NCBI RefSeq assembly: GCF_004114935.1
Contig: NZ_CP022221.1
Location: 6,283,001-6,347,000, forward strand
Reading direction: 5' to 3'
Origin: Bradyrhizobium zhanjiangense
GTDB taxonomy: Bacteria > Pseudomonadota > Alphaproteobacteria > Rhizobiales > Xanthobacteraceae
Length of the DNA stretch: 64,000 bases
This document shows positions 36,367-47,225 of the stretch, in pieces. Within the stretch, counting starts at the first letter, position 1. Each line of letters starts with the position of its first letter. The notes beneath the pieces are model-generated. The model saw nothing but the letters and a program-made list of their open reading frames with translations, searched no databases and was not told the origin of the DNA. The position numbers and the translations under genes were made by a program.

Positions 36367-37442
36367 TCGGTTCGTTCACCTTTGAAAACCTACCCTGCCG
36401 TGTTGTGTTCGGCAGCGGAACGCTTGCCTCCGCCAAGGCTGAAGTCGAGCGGCTCGGCGGCAAGCGCGCGCTGGTGCTGACGACGCCGCAGCAGGAAACG
36501 CAGGGCAAGAGTCTCGGTGCGTCGCTCGGGGGGCTCTATGCGGGCCTGTTTTCCGGCGCCACCATGCATACCCCGGTCGAGGTCACGGAGCGCGCGCTCG
36601 CCGCCATGAAGGCATGCGAGGCCGACTGCGTCGTCTCGCTCGGCGGTGGATCGACCACGGGCCTTGGCAAGGCGCTCGCCTTGCGCACCGGCGTCAACCA
36701 GCTCTGCATCCCCACCACCTATGCCGGCTCCGAGATGACGCCGATCGTCGGCCAGACCGAGAACGGCCTGAAGACCACGGTGCGCGATGCCGCCGTGCTG
36801 CCGGAGACCGTGATCTACGATGTCGACCTGACCCTGACGCTGCCGGCGAGCTTAGCTGCGACTTCAGGCATCAATGCGATCGCACATGCGGTGGAAGCGC
36901 TCTACGCGCGCGATACCAATCCCGTGACATCGCTGATGGCGGAAGAAGGCATCCGCGCGCTGGCCCGTGCCCTGCCCGCCATTGCTGCGAGGAGCGACGA
37001 CCGCGAGGCCCGCACCGAGGCGCTCTACGGCGCCTGGCTGTGCGGCGTCTGCCTCGGCACCGTCGGCATGGCACTGCATCACAAGCTCTGCCACACGCTC
37101 GGCGGCACCTTCGATCTGCCGCACGCTGAGACGCACACGATCGTGCTGCCGCATGCGCTCGCCTACAATGCACCGGCGGTGCCGGATGCGATGGCGCGCG
37201 TCTCGCGCGCGATTGGCGCGGCCGATGCCTCCCAAGGACTGTACGACCTTGCGAAGCGGCTGGATGCAAAGCTTGCGCTGCGCGACGTCGGCATGCCCGA
37301 GAGCGGCATCGACAAGGCGGCCGATCTCGCCGTCACCAACGCCTATTGGAATCCGCGTCCGCTCGAGCGGAGCGCCATCCGCGACCTGATCGCGCGCGCC
37401 TGGGCCGGCGAGCCGCCGGGCGCTATCAAACCGGCGGCGTGA
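36363..37442 (+). CDS. Maleylacetate reductase
   Basis: A 359-residue enzyme of the iron-containing-alcohol-dehydrogenase fold that reduces maleylacetate to 3-oxoadipate with NAD(P)H. Seen: the nucleotide loop SLGGGSTTGLGKALAL, the maleylacetate-reductase-typical PTTYAGSEMTPI, GINAIAHAVEALYA, and HHKLCHTLGG with HAETHTIVLPH, which line the active site. It starts by a 4-nt overlap with the Dabb gene. With the hydroxyquinol dioxygenase three genes later it completes the lower hydroxyquinol pathway. Confidence 0.92.
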   Translation: MIGSFTFENLPCRVVFGSGTLASAKAEVERLGGKRALVLTTPQQETQGKSLGASLGGLYAGLFSGATMHTPVEVTERALAAMKACEADCVVSLGGGSTTGLGKALALRTGVNQLCIPTTYAGSEMTPIVGQTENGLKTTVRDAAVLPETVIYDVDLTLTLPASLAATSGINAIAHAVEALYARDTNPVTSLMAEEGIRALARALPAIAARSDDREARTEALYGAWLCGVCLGTVGMALHHKLCHTLGGTFDLPHAETHTIVLPHALAYNAPAVPDAMARVSRAIGAADASQGLYDLAKRLDAKLALRDVGMPESGIDKAADLAVTNAYWNPRPLERSAIRDLIARAWAGEPPGAIKPAA

Positions 37443-37446
37443 AGCG

Positions 37447-38814
37447 ATGCGGCGCACGCTGATCAAGTCGGCCACTGTCATCAGCATGGATGACGCGATC
37501 GGCGACCTCTCGACCGGCGACGTGCTGGTCGAGGGCAGCCGAATCGCCGATGTGCGGCCATCGATCGACGTCGGCAGCGGCGAGGCAGAGATCATTGACG
37601 GCACGGGACGCATCGTCATCCCCGGCCTGATCAACGCGCATATGCATACCTGGCAGACGGGCTTACGCGGCTATGCCGCGAACTGGACGCTGCTGGAATA
37701 TTTCCGCCGCATGCATGCGGGCCTCGCGACTGTGTTCAGGTCCGACGACATCCACATCGCGACGCTGGTCGGCGCGCTGAACCAGATCAACTGCGGCACG
37801 ACGACACTCGTCGACTGGTGCCACAACAATCCGACGCCAGATCACACCGACGCTGCGGTTCGCGGCCTGATCGAGAGCGGCATCCGCGCCGCCTTCTTTC
37901 ATGGCTCGCCGAAACCGGAGCCGAAGCCCGGCGAGCCGCATTTCTCGGAGATCCCGCATCCGCGCCGCGAGGTGGAGCGGCTGCTGGCGGGCCCTCTCGC
38001 CGACCGCGACGGGCTCGTCACGCTCGGGCTCGCCATTCTCGGCCCGCATTACTCGATGCTCGACGTCGCCATGCATGATTTCCGCCTGGCACGGGAGCTC
38101 AAATTGATCGCCTCCATGCATCAGGGCGGCGGTCCCGCCAAGACGCCTGGTGGGTGGGAGAAGCTGATTGAGGCTGGCCTCGTCGGCGCCGGCATCAACA
38201 TCGTCCATGGCAACGATCTGCCCGACGAGCTGCTGGACCGGATGGTCGATCTCGGCGTGTCCTTCTCGGTGACGCCGGAGAACGAGATGACCCAGGGCCA
38301 TGGCTTTCCGATCACCGGACGGTTGCTGAAGCGCGGCGTGCGGCCGACGATCGGCATTGATCTCGAATCCGTGCTGGCCGGCGACCTCTTCTCCGCCGCC
38401 CGCGTCGCACTGTCGATGCAGCGGGCGCTCGACAATGCGGAAACGCGCAAGGCCAGCGGCATGATCCCGGCAACGACTACGATTCCGGTGCGCGAGGCGC
38501 TGCGCTGGATCACGACCGAAGGCGCCCGCATGCTCGGCCGCGAGAACCAGATCGGTTCGTTGACGCCGGGCAAGCTCGCCGACCTCGTCATCATCAACGC
38601 CTCCGATCTCAACCTCTTCCCGGTGCACGATCCCGTCGCGACAGTGGTGATGCAGACTAGCCTCGCCAATATCGAAGCTGTCATGATCGGCGGCGCCTGG
38701 AAGAAGCGAAACGGCCGGCTGCTGGTCGAAGCGCTCGAGAGCAAGAAAGAGCTGCTGGCGCAATCCGGCCGGCGGCTGGTGCAGGACATCGAACGACAGG
38801 GACGCGCCGCCTGA
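37447..38814 (+). CDS. Amidohydrolase/chlorohydrolase-like enzyme (TrzA/AtzA/SsnA type)
   Basis: A 455-residue metal hydrolase of the cyclic-amidohydrolase superfamily. The first metal motif is NAHMH (His65, His67); later features are the ASMHQGG strand His, VHGND with a further His, and GIDLES with the metal-binding Asp. The C-terminal LTPGKLADLVIINA closes the composite domain. Relatives deaminate purines, pyrimidines and triazines or hydrolyse C-Cl or C-N bonds. It starts 4 nt after the maleylacetate reductase. In this operon it may deaminate or dehalogenate a precursor of hydroxyquinol (inference). Confidence 0.86.
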   Translation: MRRTLIKSATVISMDDAIGDLSTGDVLVEGSRIADVRPSIDVGSGEAEIIDGTGRIVIPGLINAHMHTWQTGLRGYAANWTLLEYFRRMHAGLATVFRSDDIHIATLVGALNQINCGTTTLVDWCHNNPTPDHTDAAVRGLIESGIRAAFFHGSPKPEPKPGEPHFSEIPHPRREVERLLAGPLADRDGLVTLGLAILGPHYSMLDVAMHDFRLARELKLIASMHQGGGPAKTPGGWEKLIEAGLVGAGINIVHGNDLPDELLDRMVDLGVSFSVTPENEMTQGHGFPITGRLLKRGVRPTIGIDLESVLAGDLFSAARVALSMQRALDNAETRKASGMIPATTTIPVREALRWITTEGARMLGRENQIGSLTPGKLADLVIINASDLNLFPVHDPVATVVMQTSLANIEAVMIGGAWKKRNGRLLVEALESKKELLAQSGRRLVQDIERQGRAA

Positions 38815-38835
38815 AGGCGCCAATGGACAAGAAAA

Positions 38836-39738
38836 ATGAGTGATGCTTCAAGGAATGTCGCTTTCATCGGGATCGGCAAGATGGGCCTGCCGATGTCGGT
38901 GCTCGTCGCCAAGGCTGGTTACGCCGTCACCGCGTTCGATCAAAGCGCGGCGCGGATCAACGAGGCACGCGCGCAAGGTATTGCGATTGCCGCTTCGCCG
39001 GCCGAGGTCGTGAGCGGCAAGACCGCAGTCGTCACGTCCCTGCCCGACGATGCCGCCTTGCGCGGCGCGCTGCTCGGTCCTGCCGGCCTCATCGCCGCGA
39101 TGGCGTCCGGAGCTGTTCTCATCGAGACCAGCACCGTGAGTGTCGAGGCTTCTACCGAGGTTGCGGCCGCCGCGCAGGCGCGCGGCATTGCCTATCTTCG
39201 CTCGCCGGTCTCCGGCAATGCCAGCATCGTGCACACGGGCGCGCTGACCTGCTTCGTTTCGGGGCCGAAGGATGCCTTTGACAAGGCAAAGCCGCTGTTC
39301 GCGGCCTTCACCCGTGCGCAGACCTATCTCGGGCCGGCCGAGGAAGCACGCTACGCAAAACTCTCGGTCAATTTGATGATCGCGGTCTCCGCGGCGATGA
39401 TGGCGGAGAGCCTGGCGCTGGCGCGCAAGGGCGGCATCGCCTGGCAAGACATCTTGAAGGTGCTCGACGACAGCGCGATCGCCTCGCCGATGGTGAAGTA
39501 CAAGACCGCGCCGCTGCGCAACCGCGATTTCGATTCCACTTTCTCCTGCAAGCAGATGGCCAAGGATCTCGACCTCATCCTCGGCGCCGGCCACGCCGTC
39601 GGCGTGCCGCTGCAGCTCGCGGCGCAAGTGCGCGAGACCTATGGCTCGTTGGTCGCGCAGGGCGACGGCGAGACCGACTTCATTGCGACCGTCAAGCATC
39701 TCGAACGGTTGTCCGGCCTCGGCGAGCCGAAGCTGTGA
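38836..39738 (+). CDS. NAD(P)-dependent beta-hydroxyacid dehydrogenase (3-hydroxyisobutyrate dehydrogenase family)
   Basis: A 300-residue dehydrogenase. The N-terminal Rossmann motif is FIGIGKMGLPMSVLVAKAG, followed by the STVSVEAS loop region, RSPVSGNASIVHTG near the substrate site, and the catalytic Lys in YAKLSVNLMIAVSAAMMAES. The C-terminal half is the all-helical dimerisation domain. The second-strand end TAFDQ favours NAD. It has the normal family length and is 21 nt after the amidohydrolase. It would oxidise or reduce a beta-hydroxyacid or tartronate-like intermediate; the exact one cannot be read. Confidence 0.9.
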   Translation: MSDASRNVAFIGIGKMGLPMSVLVAKAGYAVTAFDQSAARINEARAQGIAIAASPAEVVSGKTAVVTSLPDDAALRGALLGPAGLIAAMASGAVLIETSTVSVEASTEVAAAAQARGIAYLRSPVSGNASIVHTGALTCFVSGPKDAFDKAKPLFAAFTRAQTYLGPAEEARYAKLSVNLMIAVSAAMMAESLALARKGGIAWQDILKVLDDSAIASPMVKYKTAPLRNRDFDSTFSCKQMAKDLDLILGAGHAVGVPLQLAAQVRETYGSLVAQGDGETDFIATVKHLERLSGLGEPKL

Positions 39739-39753
39739 TCAACGGAGGCACAC

Positions 39754-40638
39754 ATGCGTAACTTCAACGAGAACACGATCACGGACGCGGTGCTGGAGCG
39801 GATCGCGGGCGCGACCGATCCGCGCATCAAGCAAATCAGCGAGGCGCTGGTCCGTCACCTTCATGCCTTCGTCCGAGAGGTGCGGCCGACCCAGAAGGAA
39901 TGGGAATACGGCATCGACTTCCTGACCCGCACCGGGCACATGTGCGACGACAAGCGTCAGGAGTTCATTCTGCTGTCGGATACGCTCGGCGTCTCCATGC
40001 TGGTCGACGCCATCAACCATCCGGTGCCGGAGGGCGCGACCGAGACAACGGTGCTCGGGCCGTTCTTCGTCCAGGCCGCGCCGGAGAAGGAAAGCGGCGC
40101 CGATATCTCGGGTCCGATGGAAGGCGATCCGATGCTGGTCACCGGCTCGGTCTCGACCGTGGACGGAAAGCCGCTTGCAGGCGCCGTGGTCGACGTCTGG
40201 CATTCCGACGACGACGGCTATTATGACGTGCAGCAGCTCGACGCCATCGGCGATCTCGCGATGCGTGCCCGCTTCCACACCGACCAGAACGGCCGCTTCC
40301 ATTTCTGGTCGATCAAGCCGGCTGCCTATCCGATCCCGCATGACGGCCCGGTCGGCGAGATGCTGGAGGTCCAGGGCCGCCATCCCTGGCGTCCCGCCCA
40401 TGTGCACTTCATGATCTCGTCGCCCGGCTTCGAGCAGCTCGTGACGCATGTGTTCGTCGCCGGCGACCAGTATCTCGACAGCGACGTGGTGTTCGGCGTC
40501 AAGGACAGCCTGATCCGCGAGTTCGTCCGCCACCCTGCCGGCCGTGCGCCGGATGGTCGCATGGTGGACAGCGCATATTTTCATCTCAACTATGATTTCG
40601 GCCTGAAGCAGGTTGCGAGCAACGCGCAAGCCGCCTAA
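39754..40638 (+). CDS. Hydroxyquinol 1,2-dioxygenase (intradiol)
   Basis: A 294-residue non-haem Fe(III) intradiol dioxygenase. The likely ligands are Tyr157 (GYYDVQ), Tyr192 (AAYPIP), His216 and His218 (RPAHVHF). The N-terminal helical dimerisation domain (about 1-105), ending LGPFFV, is typical of catechol/hydroxyquinol 1,2-dioxygenases. Hydroxyquinol over catechol is favoured by the adjacent maleylacetate reductase, since hydroxyquinol cleavage gives maleylacetate while catechol cleavage gives muconate. GGAGGCACAC precedes the ATG at 39754. Confidence 0.92.
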   Translation: MRNFNENTITDAVLERIAGATDPRIKQISEALVRHLHAFVREVRPTQKEWEYGIDFLTRTGHMCDDKRQEFILLSDTLGVSMLVDAINHPVPEGATETTVLGPFFVQAAPEKESGADISGPMEGDPMLVTGSVSTVDGKPLAGAVVDVWHSDDDGYYDVQQLDAIGDLAMRARFHTDQNGRFHFWSIKPAAYPIPHDGPVGEMLEVQGRHPWRPAHVHFMISSPGFEQLVTHVFVAGDQYLDSDVVFGVKDSLIREFVRHPAGRAPDGRMVDSAYFHLNYDFGLKQVASNAQAA

Positions 40639-40699
40639 TCCGAACGACAACGCAGCGGACCGACAAAGAGTCCGCCACCGGGGCAGAGAGGGAGCAAGG

Positions 40700-42092
40700 A
40701 TGGGACCGCGGGTCCGCACGGCAGTATTATTGGCCGATCGCCTCAATGGCATGATCGGCCCGCGCGCCAGCGTCGCGCGCGGCGTGCTCGATCAGCATGG
40801 GCAGAGCGAGTCACACTACCGTAATCTGCCGCCCGACATCGTCGTCTTCCCCGAAACGACGCAGGAAGTCGCCGAGATCGTGAAACTCTGCGCGAGCGCG
40901 GGGATGCCGATCGTCCCGTTCGGCGCCGGCACCTCACTCGAAGGCAACGCGGCCGCGGTCGCCGGTGGCGTCTGCTTCGATTTCGCGCGCATGAACAAGG
41001 TGCTTGCCGTGCACGACAGCGACATGGATGTCGTGGTGCAGCCCGGCATAACGCGAAAACAACTCAATGCGGAGCTGCGCGCGACCGGCCTGTTCTTTCC
41101 GATCGACCCGGGCGCGGACGCCTCGATCGGCGCATGACGTCGACGCGCGCTTCCGGCACCATGGCGGTGCGTTACGGCACCATGAAGGACAATGTCATGG
41201 CGCTGGAGGTGGTGCTCGCGGATGGGCGCGTGATCCGCACCGCCAAGCGCGCGCGGAAATCGGCGGCCGGCTATGATCTGACGCGCATGTTCGTCGGCGC
41301 CGAAGGCACGCTCGGCGTGATCACCGAGATCACGCTGAAGGTACATCCCGTGCCGCAGGCGATCTCGGCCGCGGTGTGCAGCTTCGATAGCCTGCACAAC
41401 GCCGTCGATACCGCGATCTCCGTGATCCAGTCGGCAATCCCCGTCGCGCGCATCGAGTTGCTCGACGAAGTCATGATGCGCGGCATCAATGCCTACGCCA
41501 AGCTCGGCTATCGCGAGGCCCCGACCTTGTTTTTCGAATTCCATGGCTCCGAGGCCTCGGTCGCCGAGCAGGCCGAGGCCGCGCAGGCCATCGCGGCCGA
41601 CCATGGCGGCCATGGCTTCGCCTGGGCCAAGGCACCGGAAGACCGCAGCCGGCTCTGGCACGCCCGCGACAACACGCTCTATGCGGGCCTGGGCCTACGA
41701 CCCGGTGCACGCGCGGTGATCACCGATGTCTGCGTGCCGATCTCGCGGCTGGCCGAATGCCTGATAGAGACGCGGCGCGATGCGGACGAGCATGGGTTTA
41801 CAGCCCCGATCGTCGGCCATGTCGGCGACGGCAATTTCCACATGCTGATCCTGATCGATCCGGCAAAGTCCGAAGAGACCGAAGGCGCCAAGGCGCTCCA
41901 GGCCCGCATGGTCGCGCGGGCCATCGCCATGGACGGCACCTGCACCGGCGAGCACGGCATCGGGCTCGGCAAGATCGATTATCTCACCAACGAGCTCGGC
42001 GAGGCCGTCGACGTGATGCGGCAAGTCAAGACCGCGCTCGACCCGAACGGTCTCATGAATCCCGGAAAGATCTTTGCCAGCGGAGCGCAGGC

Positions 42093-42096
<4 letters not shown>
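40700..42096 (+). pseudogene. FAD-linked oxidase (D-lactate dehydrogenase/GlcD-like) split by a one-base frameshift
   Basis: Two frames together make a normal FAD-linked oxidase of about 465 residues: 40700-41137 (145 codons; PCMH FAD-binding loop PFGAGTSLEGNA, ending FPIDPGADASIG) and 41134-42096 (320 residues; starts MTSTRASGTMAVRYGT, then RKSAAGYDLTRMFVGAEGTLG and a C-terminal CTGEHGIGLGK). In homologues these join as ...ASIGG-MTSTRASGT. Here the junction reads GGCGCATGA where GGCGGCATGA would keep frame, so one G near 41132 is missing. The downstream part could be re-initiated at ATG 41134, but the split cuts the FAD domain. Either a real mutation or an assembly error. Substrate is probably a D-2-hydroxyacid. 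Confidence 0.88.
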
Positions 42097-43611
<1,515 letters not shown>

Positions 43612-43619
<8 letters not shown>

Positions 43620-44562
43620 AGCCGCGGTCGTCTCGCAACCCAATCCGCTGCAACGCATTCCCGGCGTTGCCATGGTGCTGGTGCTGCTGATCGCGCTGTT
43701 CAGCGCAATCGCGCCCGGCTTTCTGTCGGTCGCCAATCTCTCCAACGTGCTGGTGCAGTCGACAATCCTGACCATGCTCGCGCTGCCGATGACACTGATC
43801 ATCATGACCGAGGGGCTGGACCTGTCGATGGGCGCGGTGCTGACGCTGACCTCGCTCTGCGTCGCGATCGTGTCGCTCGCGACGAAATCGATGTTGCTGG
43901 GTTTAGGTGCCGGCCTGCTGGTCGGCGCCGGCTTCGGCATCGTCAACGGCTGGCTGGTTGCGATCCTGGGCATCCCGCCCTTCGTCGCGACGCTGGGCAC
44001 GCTCGGCATGGCCCAAGGACTGTCGCTGATCGTCAGCGACGGTCAAAGCGTGGTCGGCATTCCCCACAGCGTGCGCGACATCTACTCGGCGACGCTTCTC
44101 GGCATTCCCGTGCCGATCGTGATGGCGCTGGTGACCTACGCTGCGTTTCACGGCCTGCTCTATCACACCCGCTTCGGCACCTACATCTTCGCACTCGGGG
44201 GTAACCGCGAGGCGCTGCGCTATGCCGGACTCTCGCCGAACAAGCTGCTGATCGCAGTCTATGCCATCGGCGGCGCCATGGCGGGAATCGCCGGCCTGTT
44301 GATGACCGCGCGGATGAATTCCGGCCATCCCACCGCCGGCCTTGGCCTCGAATTCGATGCCATCGCGGCCGTTGCCGTCGGCGGCACCTCGTTCGAGCGC
44401 GGCAATGGTTGGCTGCTCGGCACCGTGCTCGGCGTCATCGCGGTCGGCGTCTTGCGCAACGGGCTGAACCTGATCTCACTGCCGTCCTCGGTGCAGGTCG
44501 CAAGCGTCGGCGTGCTCGTCATCGTCGCGCTGTTCCTCGATGGCCTCAGGAGCCGCGCATGA
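43612..44562 (+). CDS. CUT2 ABC transporter permease 1
   Basis: A 316-residue inner-membrane permease of the RbsC family with MTLIIMTEGLDLSMGAVL as the conserved loop and FDAIAAVAVGGTSFERGNG near the C terminus. The EGLDLSMG variant differs from the usual GGIDLSVG. It overlaps both neighbours (ATPase by 8 nt, second permease by 4 nt), so the transporter is probably a permease heterodimer. Confidence 0.92.
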
Positions 44563-45536
44563 CCGACATCACCAAAGACGCCATCGCGCCGCCCCGCTCG
44601 TTCCTGTCGCAGGACGCGATCCAGGTGTTCTATCGCCTGCTCGCGGCACTGCTGATCTGTGCGGTACTGGCCGTGCTCAGCGATTCCTTCCTGAGCCTCG
44701 GCAACATCCTCAACGTGCTGAGGCAGGCGAGCCTGACCTTCTTCATCGCCTCCGGCCTGACGCTGGTGGTCTTGACCGCCGGCCTCGACCTCTCCGTCGG
44801 CGCCAATGTCGCGCTGTCGGCCTGTATCGCCGGCACGGTGATCCACAAGACCGGCTCGCCGGCGCTCGGCATCCTCACCGGGCTTGCCTGCGGCGGCATC
44901 GTTGGCCTCCTCAACGGCGTCATGGTCACCGCGCTCCGCATCCCCTCCTTCATCGCCACCTATGGCATGCTCTGGGTGCTGAACGGCCTCACCTATTGGT
45001 ACATGGCGGGCGAGACCCTGCACGGCTTCCCGGCCGGCTTCCGCCAGATCGGCAGCGGCTATCTGTTCGGCTTGCCGATCCCGGTCTATCTGCTGCTGGT
45101 GTTCCTCGGAATCGGGACGCTGTTCGCGCAACGGACGATCTGGGGTCAGGAGATCTATGCCATCGGCGCCAATCCCATCGCAGCGCGGCTGTCGGGCATA
45201 CCGGTCGCGCGCCGCCTGCTGCTGGTCTATGCCGTCTCCGGCACCATGGCGGGGCTCGCCTCGATCATCTTCCTGTCGCGGCTGAATTCGGCCGAGGCCG
45301 ACATCGGCGAAAGCCTGACGCTGCCGGCGATTGCGGCGGTGCTGATCGGCGGCACCTCGCTGTTCGGCGGCGTCGGCACCGTGTTCGGCACCTTCATCGG
45401 CGCACTGATCCTGACCTTGGTGCTGAACGGCATGAACCTCTTGTCGGTCAGCGCCAACTGGCAGCCGCTGGTGACAGGCATCATCGTCATTCTCGCGGTC
45501 TGGCTCGACATGAAGACCCGCCGCCGCGCGCAATGA
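44559..45536 (+). CDS. CUT2 ABC transporter permease 2
   Basis: A 325-residue permease of the same family, with the signature LVVLTAGLDLSVGANVAL and the late LPAIAAVLIGGTSLFGGVG. The ATG at 44559 overlaps the stop of permease 1 (ATGA); upstream codons in this frame are inside permease 1. The binding-protein gene follows after 42 nt. Confidence 0.92.
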   Translation: MTDITKDAIAPPRSFLSQDAIQVFYRLLAALLICAVLAVLSDSFLSLGNILNVLRQASLTFFIASGLTLVVLTAGLDLSVGANVALSACIAGTVIHKTGSPALGILTGLACGGIVGLLNGVMVTALRIPSFIATYGMLWVLNGLTYWYMAGETLHGFPAGFRQIGSGYLFGLPIPVYLLLVFLGIGTLFAQRTIWGQEIYAIGANPIAARLSGIPVARRLLLVYAVSGTMAGLASIIFLSRLNSAEADIGESLTLPAIAAVLIGGTSLFGGVGTVFGTFIGALILTLVLNGMNLLSVSANWQPLVTGIIVILAVWLDMKTRRRAQ

Positions 45537-45578
45537 GCTTTTAGAAGTCTAACAAGCAAAATGAGGGATGGAGGCTAC

Positions 45579-46553
45579 ATGAAACTGAAACTTGGCTGTC
45601 TGACGCTGCCGCTGCTGATGGCGGCTGCGTTCACTACGGGGGCGCGCGCCGACGGCGAGACCATCGCCGTCTTCACCAAGAACCAGACCAACCCGTTTTT
45701 CCAGACGGTGCGGGTCGGCGCCGACAACATGGCGAAGACGCTGAACGCGAAGACGCTGCAGTACATCCCGACCAAGCCCGACAGCATCCCCGAGCAGCTC
45801 AGCCAGATCGAGGACGTCGTGGTGAAGAAGCCGAGCGCGATCGTCTTCACGCCGGTCGACTACAAGGCGATGGTGCCGGGGGTCGAGAAGATCAACGAGG
45901 CCAAAATCCCGGTCGTCAACATCACCGACCGCTCCGCCGGCGGCAAGTTCCTCTCCTTCGTCGGCGCCGACGATTACAGCCTTGGGCTCGAGACCGCGCG
46001 CTACCTGCTCAAGACGCTGGGCGGCAAGGGCAACATCGTCATCATCGAGGGCGTCAAGGGCTCGCTGACCAATGTCGACCGCGTCCGCGGCTTCAACGCT
46101 GCGCTGAAGGAGGCTCCGGGGGCCAAGCTGCTGGCCTCGCAGCCCGGCAATTACCAGCGGCTGCAGGCGCTCCAGGTGATGGAGAACCTGATGCAGTCGA
46201 ACTCGCAGATCGACGGCGTGCTCGCCGCCAACGACGCCATGGCGGTCGGCGCGATCGAGGCGCTCGACGGCGCGAACCGCAAGGCCCAGGTGATCGGCAT
46301 CAACGGCACCAAGGAAGCGATCGACGCGATCAAATCAGGCAAGCTGCTCGCGAGCGGCGACTATAACGGATTTGCGCAAGGGTGCCTCGGCACCATGATG
46401 GCGATCCGCTCCTTGCGCAACCAGCCGGTCATCAGCGAGATCGTGCTGAAGCCGACCGTCATCACCAAGGACAATTTTGGGCCGTTCGACGTGCCGCTGG
46501 AGCAGCGGACCTGCCCGACCTTCGAGGAAGCGGGCAAGCTCGGCGCCAAGTAG
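45579..46553 (+). CDS. CUT2 ABC transporter substrate-binding protein
   Basis: A 324-residue periplasmic binding protein. A signal peptide ends near residue 24 (TTGARA|DGE), followed by IAVFTKNQTNPFFQTV, AIVFTPVDYKA, the hinge VNITDRSAGG and GVLAANDAMAVGAIEAL, typical of ribose/allose/inositol-type binding proteins. The ATG at 45579 with GGAGG 6 nt upstream is preferred to an in-frame upstream start at 45561. The ligand is unknown; it need not be a sugar, as CUT2 proteins also bind purines and other small cyclic molecules. Confidence 0.92.
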   Translation: MKLKLGCLTLPLLMAAAFTTGARADGETIAVFTKNQTNPFFQTVRVGADNMAKTLNAKTLQYIPTKPDSIPEQLSQIEDVVVKKPSAIVFTPVDYKAMVPGVEKINEAKIPVVNITDRSAGGKFLSFVGADDYSLGLETARYLLKTLGGKGNIVIIEGVKGSLTNVDRVRGFNAALKEAPGAKLLASQPGNYQRLQALQVMENLMQSNSQIDGVLAANDAMAVGAIEALDGANRKAQVIGINGTKEAIDAIKSGKLLASGDYNGFAQGCLGTMMAIRSLRNQPVISEIVLKPTVITKDNFGPFDVPLEQRTCPTFEEAGKLGAK

Positions 46554-46575
46554 ACTAACCGATCACGTCAAGCAC

Positions 46576-46599
46576 GGACGGCCGCCGCCGCGGCCGTCC
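46576..46599 (+). terminator. GC hairpin between binding-protein and YciI genes
   Basis: A perfect 10-bp inverted repeat (GGACGGCCGC / GCGGCCGTCC) with a 4-nt loop, 22 nt after the binding-protein stop and about 30 nt before the YciI start. With no U-run it is probably an mRNA-stabilising or attenuating hairpin, as often seen after binding-protein genes. Confidence 0.5.
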
Positions 46600-46629
46600 C
46601 AAGAACTGAAGCAAGAAACGGAGACCACC

Positions 46630-46917
46630 ATGCTGTTCGCCATTCACGCCGTCGACCGCGCCGGCGCGCTGCCGACCCGGCTCGCCAATTACGACGCCCA
46701 CAAGGCTTTCCTGAGCGACACATCGCGCTTCGGCGTCAAGATCGTGATGTCGGGGCCGCTCGTTTCCGACGACGGCGCGACCATGATCGGCAGCCTGTTC
46801 CTGATCGAGGCGCCCGGCCGTGGCGAAGTCGAGGCCTTCAACCGCGCCGATCCCTTTGCTGTCGCCGGCATCTGGGAAAAGGTCACGATCACGGGCTTCC
46901 TGCGCCGGCAGGGTTGA
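46630..46917 (+). CDS. YciI-family protein
   Basis: A 95-residue protein with the dimeric ferredoxin-like fold of YciI and muconolactone isomerase. The family's conserved His is in YDAHKAFL; the DPFAVAGIWEKVTI motif closes the barrel. The ATG at 46630 is preceded by CGGAGACCACC; the longer open frame starting at 46477 overlaps the previous gene. Its place at the end of an aromatic-degradation operon fits an isomerase or dehydrochlorinase-like accessory role, unproven. Confidence 0.88.
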   Translation: MLFAIHAVDRAGALPTRLANYDAHKAFLSDTSRFGVKIVMSGPLVSDDGATMIGSLFLIEAPGRGEVEAFNRADPFAVAGIWEKVTITGFLRRQG

Positions 46918-46936
46918 GGCCGGCCAAATCAAAAAC

Positions 46937-46978
46937 GCAAAAACAACCCCATGCACAGTAGAACCGGGTTGTTTTTGC
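46937..46978. terminator. Bidirectional rho-independent-type terminator
   Basis: A perfect 13-bp inverted repeat (GCAAAAACAACCC / GGGTTGTTTTTGC) with a 16-nt loop, 19 nt after the YciI stop. The stem base gives T-runs on both strands, so it can end transcripts from both the plus operon and the minus-strand Dpp operon. Confidence 0.75.
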
Positions 46979-47076
46979 ATACAAATTTCCGTCGCGTCGA
47001 GCGCGCTTTAGCTCGTCGATCGCAAAGCGCAATGGCTTCAGGTTGAATCGATTCCGGGGCGGCTCGTTCACCTCGC

Positions 47077-47181
47077 TCGCGGGAGAGGTCGGCGCAGCGC
47101 CGGGTGAGGGCTTTCTCCTCTAAGGGACTGTCCCATTGTGGAGACACCCTCTCCCCAACCCTCTCCCGCAAGCGGGAGAGG
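47077..47181. repeat. REP-like intergenic palindromic element
   Basis: Contains CTCGCGGGAGAGG, a GGTCGGCGCAGCGCC imperfect palindrome, a GGGTGAGGG word, and at 47160-47181 the perfect hairpin CCTCTCCCGC-AA-GCGGGAGAGG. Composition and layout fit a dispersed extragenic palindromic family; copy number in the genome cannot be judged from one window. Confidence 0.55.
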
Positions 47182-47225
47182 GAGCGCACCCTCGGTGCAG
47201 CAAACAAGCCTGATCTCATCACGCT

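Larger units (their letters stand above)
46918..47225. other. 308-nt convergent intergenic region with repeats
   Basis: No gene is supported. It holds a strong bidirectional terminator-like hairpin (46937-46978) and REP-like palindromic sequence rich in GGGAGAGG/CCTCTCCC words (about 47077-47181), typical of intergenic repeats in high-GC alphaproteobacteria. Both flanking genes end here. Confidence 0.6.

Noticed and set aside
44259..45533. A 424-codon minus-strand open frame opposite the permease genes
   Set aside because: Highly charged artefact of membrane-protein codons read backwards; no support.
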